Source: Blastocatellia bacterium
GTDB lineage: Bacteria; Acidobacteriota; Blastocatellia; HR10
NCBI GenBank assembly: GCA_035573895.1
Contig: DATLZR010000091.1
Location: 1-38,681 of the forward strand
Direction of reading: 5' to 3'
Length of the DNA stretch: 38,681 nucleotides
Part shown: in pieces, positions 23,075 to 30,720 of the stretch
Position numbering within the stretch: the first letter of the stretch is position 1
How the letters are laid out: each line of letters starts with the position of its first letter
Made by a program: the position numbers and the translations under genes
Notes under the pieces: generated by a model
Seen by the model: only the letters and a program-made list of their open reading frames with translations
Database searches by the model: none
Told to the model about the DNA's origin: nothing

Positions 23075-24526
23075 TCATCCGACGCTTCCTTCCAGACTCA
23101 CGGCCAGCAGCTTCTGGGCTTCGACGGCAAACTCCATCGGCAGCTCGCGCAAGACCTGACGGCAGAATCCGTTGACGATCATCGAGACGGCATCCTCCGT
23201 CGTCAGGCCCCGTTGCCGACAGTAGAAAAGTTGATCCTCGCCGATCTTCGACGTCGAGGCCTCGTGCTCAATCTGCGCCGTGCTGTTATGAACTTCCAGA
23301 TAGGGGAACGTATGCGCCCCGCACTTATCGCCGAGCAGCAACGAATCGCACTGAGAGTAATTGCGGGCGTTGGTCGCCCCTTTCATGATCTTGACCATGC
23401 CCCGATACGTGTTCTGCCCGTGACCGGCTGAAATGCCCTTGGAGATGATCGTGCTGCGCGTGTTCTTGCCGATGTGAATCATCTTCGTTCCCGTATCGGC
23501 CTGCTGATAGTTGTTAGTGATGGCCACGGAGTAGAACTCGCCCACGGAGTAATCGCCAAGCAGGATGCAGCTCGGATATTTCCAGGTGATGGCCGATCCG
23601 GCTTCCACCTGCGTCCAGGAGATCTTGGAGTGAACGCCCTGGCACTTCCCCCGCTTGGTGACGAAATTGTAGATGCCGCCCCGCCCCTCCTTATCTCCCG
23701 GATACCAGTTCTGAATCGTCGAGTACTTGATCTCGGCATGGTCCAGAGCGATGAGTTCGACGACGGCCGCGTGCAGTTGATTCTCATCGCGCATCGGCGC
23801 CGTACAGCCCTCAAGATAGCTCACATACGATCCCTCATCAGCGATGATGAGCGTGCGCTCGAACTGACCTGTCTCCGAGGCATTGATGCGGAAATAGGTC
23901 GAGAGTTCCATCGGACAGCGCACTCCCTTGGGCACGTAAACGAACGAGCCATCGCTGAAAACAGCCGAATTGAGCGCCGCGAAGAAATTATCCGTGTAGG
24001 GGACCACCGACCCCAAATACTGCTGAACCAGCTCCGGGTGCTCCTGCACCGCTTCGGAAAAAGAGCAGAAAATGATTCCTAACGCCGCCAGCTTCTCGCG
24101 GAAGGTCGTCGCCACCGACACGCTGTCAAAAACGGCATCCACCGCAACACCGGCCAGTCGCTCTTGCTCATGAAGGGGAATTCCCAGCTTCTCATAGGTG
24201 GCGCGAATCTCAGGATCAATCTCGTCTAAACTGCGAGGCCGTCGCTTGGGCGCGGCATAATACCGAATCGCTTGATAGTCAATCGGTGGATAAGTGACTT
24301 TAGCCCATCGAGGCTCCCCCTTCGTCTCCAGTAACTGCTTCCAGTAGCGATAGGCCTTCAACCGCCACTCCAGCAACCACTGAGGCTCATTCTTCTTGGC
24401 CGAAATCATACGGATAATGTCTTCATTGAGCCCCGGGGGGAAGACCTCTTGCTCAACGGGTGTGACAAATCCGTACCGGTACTCCCTATTGACAAGTTCC
24501 GTGATGACGTCCGGTGATGTTGCCAT
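23075..24526 (-). CDS. sufB: SufB, Fe-S assembly scaffold protein
   Basis: 483 residues, typical length; ATG with AAGGGAG close upstream. SufB is the main scaffold on which clusters form from SufU/SufS sulfur. Conserved blocks are [28 protein letters not shown], the assembly-site Cys in [16 protein letters not shown], and [20 protein letters not shown]. It is the first structural gene of the operon, 70 bp after the rrf2 stop. A candidate Rrf2-type operator (24550-24573) lies in that gap. Confidence 0.97.
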   Translation of the reverse strand: MATSPDVITELVNREYRYGFVTPVEQEVFPPGLNEDIIRMISAKKNEPQWLLEWRLKAYRYWKQLLETKGEPRWAKVTYPPIDYQAIRYYAAPKRRPRSLDEIDPEIRATYEKLGIPLHEQERLAGVAVDAVFDSVSVATTFREKLAALGIIFCSFSEAVQEHPELVQQYLGSVVPYTDNFFAALNSAVFSDGSFVYVPKGVRCPMELSTYFRINASETGQFERTLIIADEGSYVSYLEGCTAPMRDENQLHAAVVELIALDHAEIKYSTIQNWYPGDKEGRGGIYNFVTKRGKCQGVHSKISWTQVEAGSAITWKYPSCILLGDYSVGEFYSVAITNNYQQADTGTKMIHIGKNTRSTIISKGISAGHGQNTYRGMVKIMKGATNARNYSQCDSLLLGDKCGAHTFPYLEVHNSTAQIEHEASTSKIGEDQLFYCRQRGLTTEDAVSMIVNGFCRQVLRELPMEFAVEAQKLLAVSLEGSVG

Positions 24527-24549
24527 ATCTCCCTTCCCTGATCTCCGCT

Positions 24550-24573
24550 AAACCTGACAAAGAAGTCATATTT
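24550..24573. promoter_or_regulatory. candidate Rrf2-type operator upstream of sufB
   Basis: On the plus strand AAACCTGACA-N4-AGTCATATTT has the same layout as the site in the rrf2 promoter, ATACCTGACT-N4-TGTCAACTTT. Both resemble half-sites of the type 1 IscR box (ATASYYGACT..AGTCRRSTAT) with a spacer one base shorter. It is 24-47 nt before the sufB start. No convincing -10/-35 was found here. Confidence 0.5.
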
Positions 24574-24596
24574 GAAACCAAAAAAACGACCCTCGC

Positions 24597-25064
24597 TCAG
24601 ACGGACATGAACTGAGCCCGTCCTTTCTTCATGAGACTCATCTCTACCTCCTGCTCATCCCGAAGCAGATGGGAAAGAGGAATCTGATCGAGCAAGCTCT
24701 GGATATAAAACGCCACCCGCCACAGCGGGCGCAAACCACAATTATTGACATGCACGCAACAGTCGAGATTACCGGTGTATTGATTGCAGATGTCGGTGTC
24801 GGAGGTCAGCCCTCCAAGGGCGCGCAGGACTTCGCCAAGCGAAATCGTCTCGGCGGGCCGGCTCAAACAGTATCCACCGTTGATCCCTCGAACGCTGCGC
24901 GTGATCCCCGCTCGACTGAGCATGTGCAGGAGCTTTTCGACATACGCGACCGACAGCGCTTCGCGCCGGGCAATTTCCTTCACCGACAGTGGAGTTCCTT
25001 CAGGCTGCAAGGCCAGTTGCAGCAAGCAGCGCAGGCCATATTCTTCTTGCGCGGTGATTCTCAC
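24597..25064 (-). CDS. Rrf2-family Fe-S-sensing transcriptional regulator
   Basis: 155 residues from the GTG at 25064. An ATG-type frame from 25139 would span the promoter and is rejected. Residues 1-85 form the winged helix-turn-helix (RITAQEEYGLRCLLQLA, SVKEIARREALSVAYVEKLLHML, RSVRGINGGYCLSRP). Cys93, Cys102, Cys103 and Cys109 lie where IscR has its three cluster ligands, with spacing C-x8-CC-x5-C instead of C-x5-C-x5-C. Placed first in the suf operon, it should sense cluster supply and control suf expression, as IscR, RirA or SufR-like Rrf2 proteins do. Its promoter contains a candidate self-operator. The predicted transcript starts at or next to the GTG, so translation is probably leaderless. 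Confidence 0.9.
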   Translation of the reverse strand: MRITAQEEYGLRCLLQLALQPEGTPLSVKEIARREALSVAYVEKLLHMLSRAGITRSVRGINGGYCLSRPAETISLGEVLRALGGLTSDTDICNQYTGNLDCCVHVNNCGLRPLWRVAFYIQSLLDQIPLSHLLRDEQEVEMSLMKKGRAQFMSV

Positions 25065-25071
25065 AACGGCC

Positions 25072-25100
25072 AGTTTAGCAATACCTGACTCTTTTGTCAA
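25072..25100 (-). promoter_or_regulatory. promoter of the rrf2-suf operon, implying a leaderless mRNA
   Basis: On the minus strand a consensus TTGACA (25095-25100) and TAAACT (25072-25077) are 17 bases apart. Only 7 bases (GGCCGTT) separate the -10 from the GTG start codon at 25064. Transcription normally starts about 7 nt after the -10, so the start codon would be at or within a base of the 5' end. No Shine-Dalgarno sequence precedes the GTG. Confidence 0.7.
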
Positions 25101-25104
25101 CTTT
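25081..25104. promoter_or_regulatory. candidate Rrf2 self-operator overlapping the -35 and spacer
   Basis: ATACCTGACT (25081-25090) matches the IscR type 1 half-site ATASYYGACT exactly. After four bases, TGTCAACTTT matches the second half-site at 8 of 10 positions. Bound protein would cover the -35 and block the operon. The sister site is at 24550-24573. Confidence 0.55.
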
Positions 25105-25391
25105 TGAGGATGACAACTCCACCGGCATGCTCGTGACAATCAGATAAGCTCCCCCCGTGAGGAAAACCTGCGACTCAGGTGAACAAGCGTCGCATTTCCG
25201 GCGCGATACGTGCCCCAAGAGGTCGCTGGTGGCAACAAGGTGAAAAACAACAGGCGTTGCACTTCCGACCCCCTTGGAGGCATCCATTACACGAGGTCGG
25301 GAGGGATGGGAGATGGTTCACGGTGCAGGCAGGGGAAGTGCCTGACCATTATGTTTTAGCCCGCGCGACCGGATCGAAAATAAGAGAATCC

Positions 25392-25468
25392 TGGCGCGCC
25401 CGAGAGGACTCGAACCTCCAACCCTTGGATCCGAAGTCCAATGCTCTGTCCTGTTGAGCTACGGGCGC
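25392..25468 (-). tRNA. tRNA-Arg, anticodon TCG, with encoded CCA
   Basis: The 77-nt minus-strand sequence folds as a full cloverleaf. The acceptor stem is GCGCCCG/CGGGCGC with discriminator G and genomic CCA. The D arm is GCTC..GAGC, the anticodon stem TTGGA/TCCAA around loop CTTCGGA (anticodon TCG, reading CGA), the variable loop GGGTT, and the T arm GGAGG-TTCGAGT-CCTCT. It lies between the suf operon promoter and a repeat-rich gap. The 25140-25391 stretch downstream holds no gene that I can support. Confidence 0.96.
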
Positions 25469-25491
25469 GCACAACTCGCCACAGGTCAGAA

Positions 25492-25521
25492 ACAATAACA
25501 CCTTTCCCTTTTCTTTGTCCA
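25492..25521 (-). promoter_or_regulatory. possible promoter of tRNA-Arg
   Basis: On the minus strand TGGACA (25516-25521) and TATTGT (25492-25497) are 18 bases apart, which would give a 5' leader of about 15 nt before the tRNA. The -10 is only a 4/6 match. Confidence 0.35.
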
Positions 25522-26193
25522 GCAGCACCACAAGAAGTATCCGTTTGTCGTCCTCTACCTGTCGCCATGTCCTTGTAGAAATCTGGTTCCGAATGAACAC
25601 GGATACGCGGAGAGTCACTTGGTCTGCCTGCCCTGCATGCGGCGCAGGCCCGGTCAGCCGCAGAACGAGACCCTGCCTTAGGTAATTTTTCGGAGAGGGT
25701 TTCTGAATAACGGCCCTGTTCGTGGGAATCTATCTACCGCCACAGTGTCACCGGTCTGGCTTCCCTCCTAGGGAGGTGTTTGCCGACGCCGGCGCAAAGA
25801 CCAGGCATCAAACGTGTGGGTCCTAAGGCGGATTGATGAGCCCCGTAGTGAGGATGTACCCCGACGGGCAACGTTCCAAAACAATGGGCCGCGCAAGCGG
25901 CCCCGGCGAAGGTCGCCAGACCTGAAACGTCTGGAAAACGCGAGGGAATCAATCCACCGCGCGTTGAAGACGCGCGAGCAGGCCTGCAAGATGCGGGCGC
26001 TCCCAGGGGATTTTCGGAGAACTCGGTCATGTCGCTCATGTGACCCCCCGATGAAAGAGGCCATAGATTATACCAATTGCCTTTTGAGACACCCTCATGA
26101 GTTGCGGATAACTGGACGGGATCGGAACCTGTGAATCTGAAATCCGCCTGTTCACAACCCGCAGTTGGTACACTCGGGAGAGATGTTGCCCGA
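25522..26193. other. intergenic region with degenerate dispersed repeats, no gene seen
   Basis: No open frame here has a ribosome site or a recognisable product. Pieces match other gaps in the window. GATGAGCCCCGTAGTGAGGATG (from about 25835) resembles ACGAGCCCCGTCAGGGATG at about 29863. GCGCTCCCAGGGGATTTTCGG (from about 25998) with a following TCGGTCATG resembles GCGCTCCCGGGGATTTTCGC and TCGCTCATG at 34220-34252. It looks like a landing or accumulation zone of short repeats. Confidence 0.5.
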
Positions 26194-27168
26194 CTATCCC
26201 GTAACACGCCAGACTCGCTCCACGACGCCCGAGTGGCCGAGGCTGCGACAATACTCCTCGTGGAGCATCCGAAACGTCTCCAGGTCGCCCAGCACGTTTG
26301 TGATCTGCGAGCCGTAGGCAGCGACGGCGGCGAGTTTGGCCGGAAAGACCGCGCTGATGTCGCACACTTCGGCCGAGAGGACCAATCGCCGTCGAGGGAG
26401 CCGGTAAGCATCGAGGAGAAACCGGGAGAAAACGAAAGCAAAAGCGAGCCCGCGCAGAAGCGGCGTTCCCAGGTAAGCTCTCACCGAGGGCACACGCATC
26501 ATGCAGGCGTGAGCCTCTCGTGTCCTGGCCCAGAGCGATTTCTGATTCTCCCGTTCATCAGATCGCGCGCCCATGGCTTTCAGCCGATACTGGACGAGAT
26601 GAGGGATGAAGGCGTAAGGAGCATCCTCGTAGAAGAAAATCTCCCAGGGCCTTGCCGGCCGGTGGGACAGGTGCATGCCCGCATCGCAGAGCACGCGATG
26701 GTCTATGTGATTGCCCACGCCCAGAGGGAAATAGAGGCGGCGCGCCCGAATCTGTCGCGCGATCTCTTCTACCTGGTCGGCCAGAAGCTGAGCCAGCAGG
26801 CGATCGCTCGCCCGATAGCGCCAGAAGGTCCCTGCGACCGTGTGATAGGTGCGATGGCGATAGATCGCCTCGGCGTGCTCCATCCAGAAGAAATCAGCTC
26901 CCAACTGCTTCATCGCCCGGCGATCCTCATCACGACGAACGGCCATGTCGCCGATCCGCGCGCGAACTTCCGCCGGGATGCTCGCGGCCCCGTCCGGCTC
27001 ACCGGTGAAAACGGTGATGACGAGGCAGGACTGTCGGTTCGCCACCGTTTGAAGAATTCGTCCTCCGCAAGAGAAGACCACATCGTCTAGATGCGGCGAG
27101 ATATAGACCTCATCGTATTGCCGCTCGTGGAGAGGGTTCATCGAGAGAGACGTTCTTGCCTTTCGCAT
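26194..27168 (-). CDS. PIG-L/LmbE-family zinc-dependent N-deacetylase
   Basis: 324 residues from the ATG at 27168; the ATG at 27141 (MNPLHERQYDEV) is an alternative, and neither has a strong ribosome site. The fold is identified by SPHLDDVVFSCGG (His26, Asp28, Asp29) and GNHIDHRV (His154, Asp156, His157). These provide the zinc ligands and the catalytic acid of the MshB/BshB/PIG-L group, which removes N-acetyl groups from GlcNAc-type substrates. The C-terminal 120 residues are less conserved and rich in aromatic and basic residues. It lies 180 bp downstream of a GNAT acetyltransferase gene on the same strand, with a hairpin between. The substrate is unknown; sugar or lipid-linked amino sugar is typical. 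Confidence 0.88.
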   Translation of the reverse strand: MRKARTSLSMNPLHERQYDEVYISPHLDDVVFSCGGRILQTVANRQSCLVITVFTGEPDGAASIPAEVRARIGDMAVRRDEDRRAMKQLGADFFWMEHAEAIYRHRTYHTVAGTFWRYRASDRLLAQLLADQVEEIARQIRARRLYFPLGVGNHIDHRVLCDAGMHLSHRPARPWEIFFYEDAPYAFIPHLVQYRLKAMGARSDERENQKSLWARTREAHACMMRVPSVRAYLGTPLLRGLAFAFVFSRFLLDAYRLPRRRLVLSAEVCDISAVFPAKLAAVAAYGSQITNVLGDLETFRMLHEEYCRSLGHSGVVERVWRVTG

Positions 27169-27183
27169 GGTTGGACGATTGGC

Positions 27184-27211
27184 TCAGGGCAGGCGCGGGC
27201 TCTTGCCCTGA
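27184..27211. terminator. hairpin between the GNAT and PIG-L genes
   Basis: TCAGGGCA and TGCCCTGA form a perfect 8-bp stem around a 12-nt loop. No U tract follows on the minus strand. It could end or attenuate the upstream transcript, which would make the PIG-L gene partly independent. Confidence 0.3.
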
Positions 27212-27348
27212 ACCGGTGGAAGGAGAGTAAGCCTTTTCGTGTGGGACGGGGTGTTGGCTCCAGAGCCTGCGCTCCACTCCGTCACTTTTCTGGCCGCTGG
27301 TCGCCTTCCTTTTCCTTTCTGGAGAGAAGGTCGCATCTGTCAGAGACG

Positions 27349-28044
27349 TTACAGGTCAATGACGACCATTTTGGCGTACCATCGTTTGTCGGTGAACATC
27401 TCCCAGAGCGAGAACCGCCGCACAGCCGTCACCCGTGCGCCGTAGACGCGGCGGTAGAAGAGGCTCAAATTCTCATCGTCTTCGGGTTCGGCGATGGCGC
27501 CTTGAATCCCGCGAACGCCCGCCTGGCGCAGATGCGTGATGACGGCATCGGCCAGCCTCATGCCGAGCTTGAAGGCGACGAGTTTCATCTCGCTCACCGC
27601 CGGGTCGAGATTGGCATGGAGATGCGCCGGATATGCCGCGAGCGATTCCCTCGGCAGCTCGCGCCAGGATCGCGTGAGTACCCACCAGAGCGTCCGGTAG
27701 GTTGACCGACGCCGATACTGAAGCGTGAGAATCTTCCAGAGAATGCGCCCGATCAGCCGGGGCACGACGCGCCATGCCATCACCCGCAGATAGCGTCGGG
27801 TATCCTTACAGGCGAGCGCATAGCCGACCACCTGACCATCTACTTCCGCGACGAAGCACGACTCCGGTTCATAATCGAGATAGTAGTCGGCGAAGAGGCG
27901 GCTGACGATCTCTTCGTCTTCAAAAAAGAGCCGGGTGGGAAGTCCCCGAAGGGCCGTCTGTTGACAGATCTGTCGGATGCGCGGGCGATCATCGGGACGC
28001 GCCCGGCGCACCTGAACATGAGTGAAGTCAAATCGCTCGGACAT
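27349..28044 (-). CDS. GNAT-family N-acetyltransferase
   Basis: 231 residues from the ATG at 28044 (MSERFDF); a GTG 14 codons upstream is possible. Residues 10-75 carry the GNAT start (VQVRRARPDDRPRIRQIC) and the central strand ESCFVAEVDGQVVGYALA. Further on, PAHLHANLDPA, GMRLADAVITHLRQAGVRGIQG and ENLSLFYRRVYGA correspond to the acetyl-CoA-binding and final helix-strand part of the fold. The middle holds a basic, Trp-rich insert (residues about 90-130) not usual in small GNATs, which could touch a membrane or acyl carrier. The gene is 99 bp downstream of the ketosynthase gene. Acceptor and acyl donor cannot be assigned; use of acyl-ACP is a possibility raised only by the neighbours. Confidence 0.8.
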   Translation of the reverse strand: MSERFDFTHVQVRRARPDDRPRIRQICQQTALRGLPTRLFFEDEEIVSRLFADYYLDYEPESCFVAEVDGQVVGYALACKDTRRYLRVMAWRVVPRLIGRILWKILTLQYRRRSTYRTLWWVLTRSWRELPRESLAAYPAHLHANLDPAVSEMKLVAFKLGMRLADAVITHLRQAGVRGIQGAIAEPEDDENLSLFYRRVYGARVTAVRRFSLWEMFTDKRWYAKMVVIDL

Positions 28045-28143
28045 CGGCAAAAATCCCCACGGCGGCGCGGAAGGGATCGCTCGCACGATCCGGGACTCAC
28101 GCGCGCGATCGGGGGCCGTGGGATTCTCTCGGACGCATCGGCG

Positions 28144-29370
28144 CTACACCTTTCGAGCGAGCAAAACGGCATTGATTCCGCCGAATCCGAAGGAGTTGGA
28201 CATCACCGTGCGAAGCTCCTGCTCGCGGGCGTAATTGGGCACATAATCGAGATCGCAGTCCGGATCCGGGCCCGTGTAATGCGCCGTCGGAGGGATGAGG
28301 TTATGCCTGAGGGCGAGCAACGCGGCCACGAATTCGATGGCTCCGGCGGCTCCCAGCGTATGCCCGTGCAGGGCCTTGGTCGAACTGATGGCCAGGCGTC
28401 GCGCATGCGCACCGAAGACCTGTTTGATGGCCTGCGTCTCGACCCGATCGTTCTGCCGCGTTCCCGTGCCGTGAGCGTTGATGTAGTCCACCTCTTCCGG
28501 ATTCATCCGGGCCTCGTCCAGGGCCATCGCCATAGCGCGAGCCGGGCCGTCAACCGAGGGATCAGTGATATGTGCGGCATCGCTGCTCGTGCCAAAACCG
28601 ACGACCTCTCCATAGATGGATGCCCCCCGCGCTTTCGCCCGCTCATACTCTTCCAGCAGGATGACCGCTGCTCCCTCGCCGAGAACCAGTCCCTCACGAT
28701 CCACGCTGAAGGGGCGGCAGGCGCGTGCCGGATCCGGCTGACCCGAGGCGAGAATGCGCAGCCCTTCCCAGGCGCGCATCACCGTCAGAGTGATCGGCGC
28801 GTCGGAACCTCCGGCCAGCATCCAGTCGGCCTGCCCGTACTTGATCAGATGGTAGGCGTGACCGATGGCGTGCGTTCCCGAGGCGCAAGCCGTCGTCACC
28901 GCCAGAATCGGTCCCCGCGCGCGATACCTCATCGAGATCTGGCTGGCTGCCGCGTTGTACATGGCCTTGGGCATGACGAGCGGATGCACCCGGGGGTTCT
29001 GTTTCCCGTAGAAATTTTCGTAGGCGCTCTCCATCGTGCTCATCCCACCCAATCCCGTTCCCAGCGAAACGCCGAACCGCACTTCGTCGGCTTCCCCGGG
29101 AGTAAAATGGGCATCCGCCAGCGCCTGAGCTGCCGCCACCAGAGCGAATTGACTGAACCGATCCAGCAGATCGAGCTGTTTCCCCGTAAAGTGATGGGTG
29201 GGATCGAACCCTTTCACTTCAGCCGCGACTTTCACCGTCAGCCGATCACAGGGAACAGAAGAGATCTCCCCTACGCCGGATCGAGCGTGAACGAGGCTGT
29301 GGAAGAACTGCTCGGGATCATTCCCCACAGCGGAAATCACTCCAACACCGGTCACAACGACGCGTCTCAT
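28144..29370 (-). CDS. fabF: beta-ketoacyl-ACP synthase II-like (FabF family)
   Basis: 408 residues from the ATG at 29370 (MRRVVVTGVGVISAVGN), 7 nt after AAGGA. A 40-codon upstream extension overlaps the ACP gene and is rejected. The catalytic triad is intact: Cys162 in TTACASGTHAIG, His300 in NAHGTGT, and His337 in KALHGHTLGAAG. These residues condense acyl groups with malonyl-ACP. Length and motifs fit FabF, elongating ketosynthases of fatty acid synthesis. It is 43 bp downstream of a dedicated acyl carrier protein gene. No fabG, fabD or fabH accompanies it, so it may serve a side pathway with the GNAT and PIG-L neighbours rather than bulk lipid synthesis. Confidence 0.92.
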   Translation of the reverse strand: MRRVVVTGVGVISAVGNDPEQFFHSLVHARSGVGEISSVPCDRLTVKVAAEVKGFDPTHHFTGKQLDLLDRFSQFALVAAAQALADAHFTPGEADEVRFGVSLGTGLGGMSTMESAYENFYGKQNPRVHPLVMPKAMYNAAASQISMRYRARGPILAVTTACASGTHAIGHAYHLIKYGQADWMLAGGSDAPITLTVMRAWEGLRILASGQPDPARACRPFSVDREGLVLGEGAAVILLEEYERAKARGASIYGEVVGFGTSSDAAHITDPSVDGPARAMAMALDEARMNPEEVDYINAHGTGTRQNDRVETQAIKQVFGAHARRLAISSTKALHGHTLGAAGAIEFVAALLALRHNLIPPTAHYTGPDPDCDLDYVPNYAREQELRTVMSNSFGFGGINAVLLARKV

Positions 29371-29413
29371 GGGTGATCCTTCGACGCTCCGGGATCGAGC
29401 CGTCATCATCTCG

Positions 29414-29656
29414 TCAGGCGTTGGCCACGCCCACGACCTCCCCCAGACGATCAATGACATCCTGCACCGATCGCATCGAGGCCGCGACATTTTCCGGGAT
29501 CGAGATCTGAAACTCCTCCTCCAGTTCGAACACGATCTGCAATCCCGTCAGCGAATCAACACCCAGCTCCTCGAAGGTCGAACTCGGCGTGATCTCCGAG
29601 GGCGCGACGTGGCACGCCCGGGCAATGGCATGGATAACTCGCTGTTCCAGCGTCAT
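29414..29656 (-). CDS. acpP: acyl carrier protein
   Basis: 80 residues from the ATG at 29656; the frame continues upstream but that part is not ACP-like. Ser35 in GVDSLTGLQ is the 4'-phosphopantetheine attachment site. The rest is the usual acidic four-helix pattern (FELEEEFQISIPE) ending VQDVIDRL. The usual signature is DSLD/DSLT followed by a hydrophobic residue and E; here Gln replaces the common E (GLQ). It is paired with the ketosynthase gene 43 bp downstream. It could be the housekeeping ACP or a dedicated one. Confidence 0.92.
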   Translation of the reverse strand: MTLEQRVIHAIARACHVAPSEITPSSTFEELGVDSLTGLQIVFELEEEFQISIPENVAASMRSVQDVIDRLGEVVGVANA

Positions 29657-30021
29657 TCGCTTTCTGTCTCCACCGAGGACATGATGATGAAGCCCTTTAA
29701 TATCCCAAGTCAGCCGCGAAGTCAACCGGGAACTGTGCCCGGCTTCGCGTGACGACATCGCGGCAGGAGCGAGACGTTCCGCCACCGGCGTAAAAATCCT
29801 CGAAACCATGACAGGCCCATCTCCCGCAGGAGCGACATATCCGTAGCCCGCCGTCGCCGTGTACGAGCCCCGTCAGGGATGACCTGTTTGATCGTCGGGT
29901 GGGACGTATCACTTCTCCGAAAATCTCCCACGGGTGAAAGGTTCTCGCGGATCACGCTTTTCATCGGTGGGCGATCCTCAGCACTCCTGCGCCTGTGGGG
30001 CGGACGGCAATCCCTCCTGAG
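29657..30021. other. intergenic region with repeat-like sequence, no gene seen
   Basis: 365 bp between the ACP gene and the membrane protein gene. GCAGGAGCGA occurs twice (about 29762 and 29826). ACGAGCCCCGTCAGGGATG resembles a segment near 25835. No open frame here looks coding. Any promoter of the ACP gene should lie in it, but none stands out. Confidence 0.4.
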
Positions 30022-30609
30022 CTAAGCCGATCGGGTTCGCCCGAGCACGGCGCAGGCCAGAAGCGCACCGAGAACCATCCCCAGGAAATTCCATTGCAGA
30101 TCATTGGGTGCATCAAAGGGTCCCCAGATCCGCCGATTGCCGAAATAACGGGCATCCCACAGCTCGATGATCTCGTAGATGGCACTCGCGCTCAGACAGA
30201 GCGAGACCGCCACCAGAGCGACAAGCGAAAGCGGCAGCCGCGAACAATACCGCCTGGCCAGTTCGCCGAGGAACCAGACAAAGATTGGAATCGAAAGCGC
30301 CGATACGGCCATGTGAGAAAACTCGTCATATTGCAGCGGTCCGAACGGCTGACCGTACATGGCAAAATAGTTCCCCAGAAGGTCAACCTGAGCAGCGGCG
30401 AACAATAAGACGAGGAACACGACAGGAACTCGCATGCGCTGAAAAGATCGCAGGTATCCGTATCCCGTTCCCAGCAGCGCCACCCCCAGGAGGCTCCCCC
30501 AGAACTCCCCGAGATAGGGCAGGCGGAGAAGATAGGCCGCCGTCCCCAGGATCAGGATCACCCGCACCAACCACTCTCGCCTTCTTGTGGATGATGGCTC
30601 GTTCATCAT
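30022..30609 (-). CDS. DUF2238/YjdF-like inner-membrane protein
   Basis: 195 residues from the first of two ATGs (30609/30606), just after GGAGG. About five or six hydrophobic helices are visible. The motifs YDEFSHMAVSALSIP, SASAIYEIIELWDARYFG and DAPNDLQWNFLGMVLGALLA match the DUF2238 family: a His/Asp near the third helix, then Y/E-rich and D..QW residues. The function of that family is not established. Conserved charged residues inside membrane helices hint at ion or small-molecule binding. It is separated from queG by 111 bp with no clear promoter. Confidence 0.75.
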   Translation of the reverse strand: MMNEPSSTRRREWLVRVILILGTAAYLLRLPYLGEFWGSLLGVALLGTGYGYLRSFQRMRVPVVFLVLLFAAAQVDLLGNYFAMYGQPFGPLQYDEFSHMAVSALSIPIFVWFLGELARRYCSRLPLSLVALVAVSLCLSASAIYEIIELWDARYFGNRRIWGPFDAPNDLQWNFLGMVLGALLACAVLGRTRSA

Positions 30610-30720
30610 GGCCCTCCGGCAAAATCCCCGTGGCGGGACGTGGATTTGACGGAGATCAAAGCCCATCCACGCCCTCCACGTGGATGAATGTTTCAGGCGC
30701 TCAATGGCCGGCAGTGCATG

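Noticed and set aside
25326-25344. CAGGCA-N7-TGCCTG hairpin downstream of the tRNA as a terminator
   Set aside because: The stem is only 6 bp with no U tract; it may be chance.
25179-25618. Short frames crossing the tRNA gene, one translating to REDSNLQPLDPKSNALSC
   Set aside because: This is a known artefact of translating a tRNA gene; the cloverleaf and CCA are unambiguous.
25734-26441. Minus-strand frame of 235 codons in the gap downstream of the PIG-L gene
   Set aside because: It overlaps the PIG-L coding region in another frame, runs through repeats, and has no similarity or start signal.
27961-29376. 471-codon plus-strand frame opposite the ketosynthase
   Set aside because: Antisense shadow; the real protein on the minus strand has an intact Cys-His-His triad.
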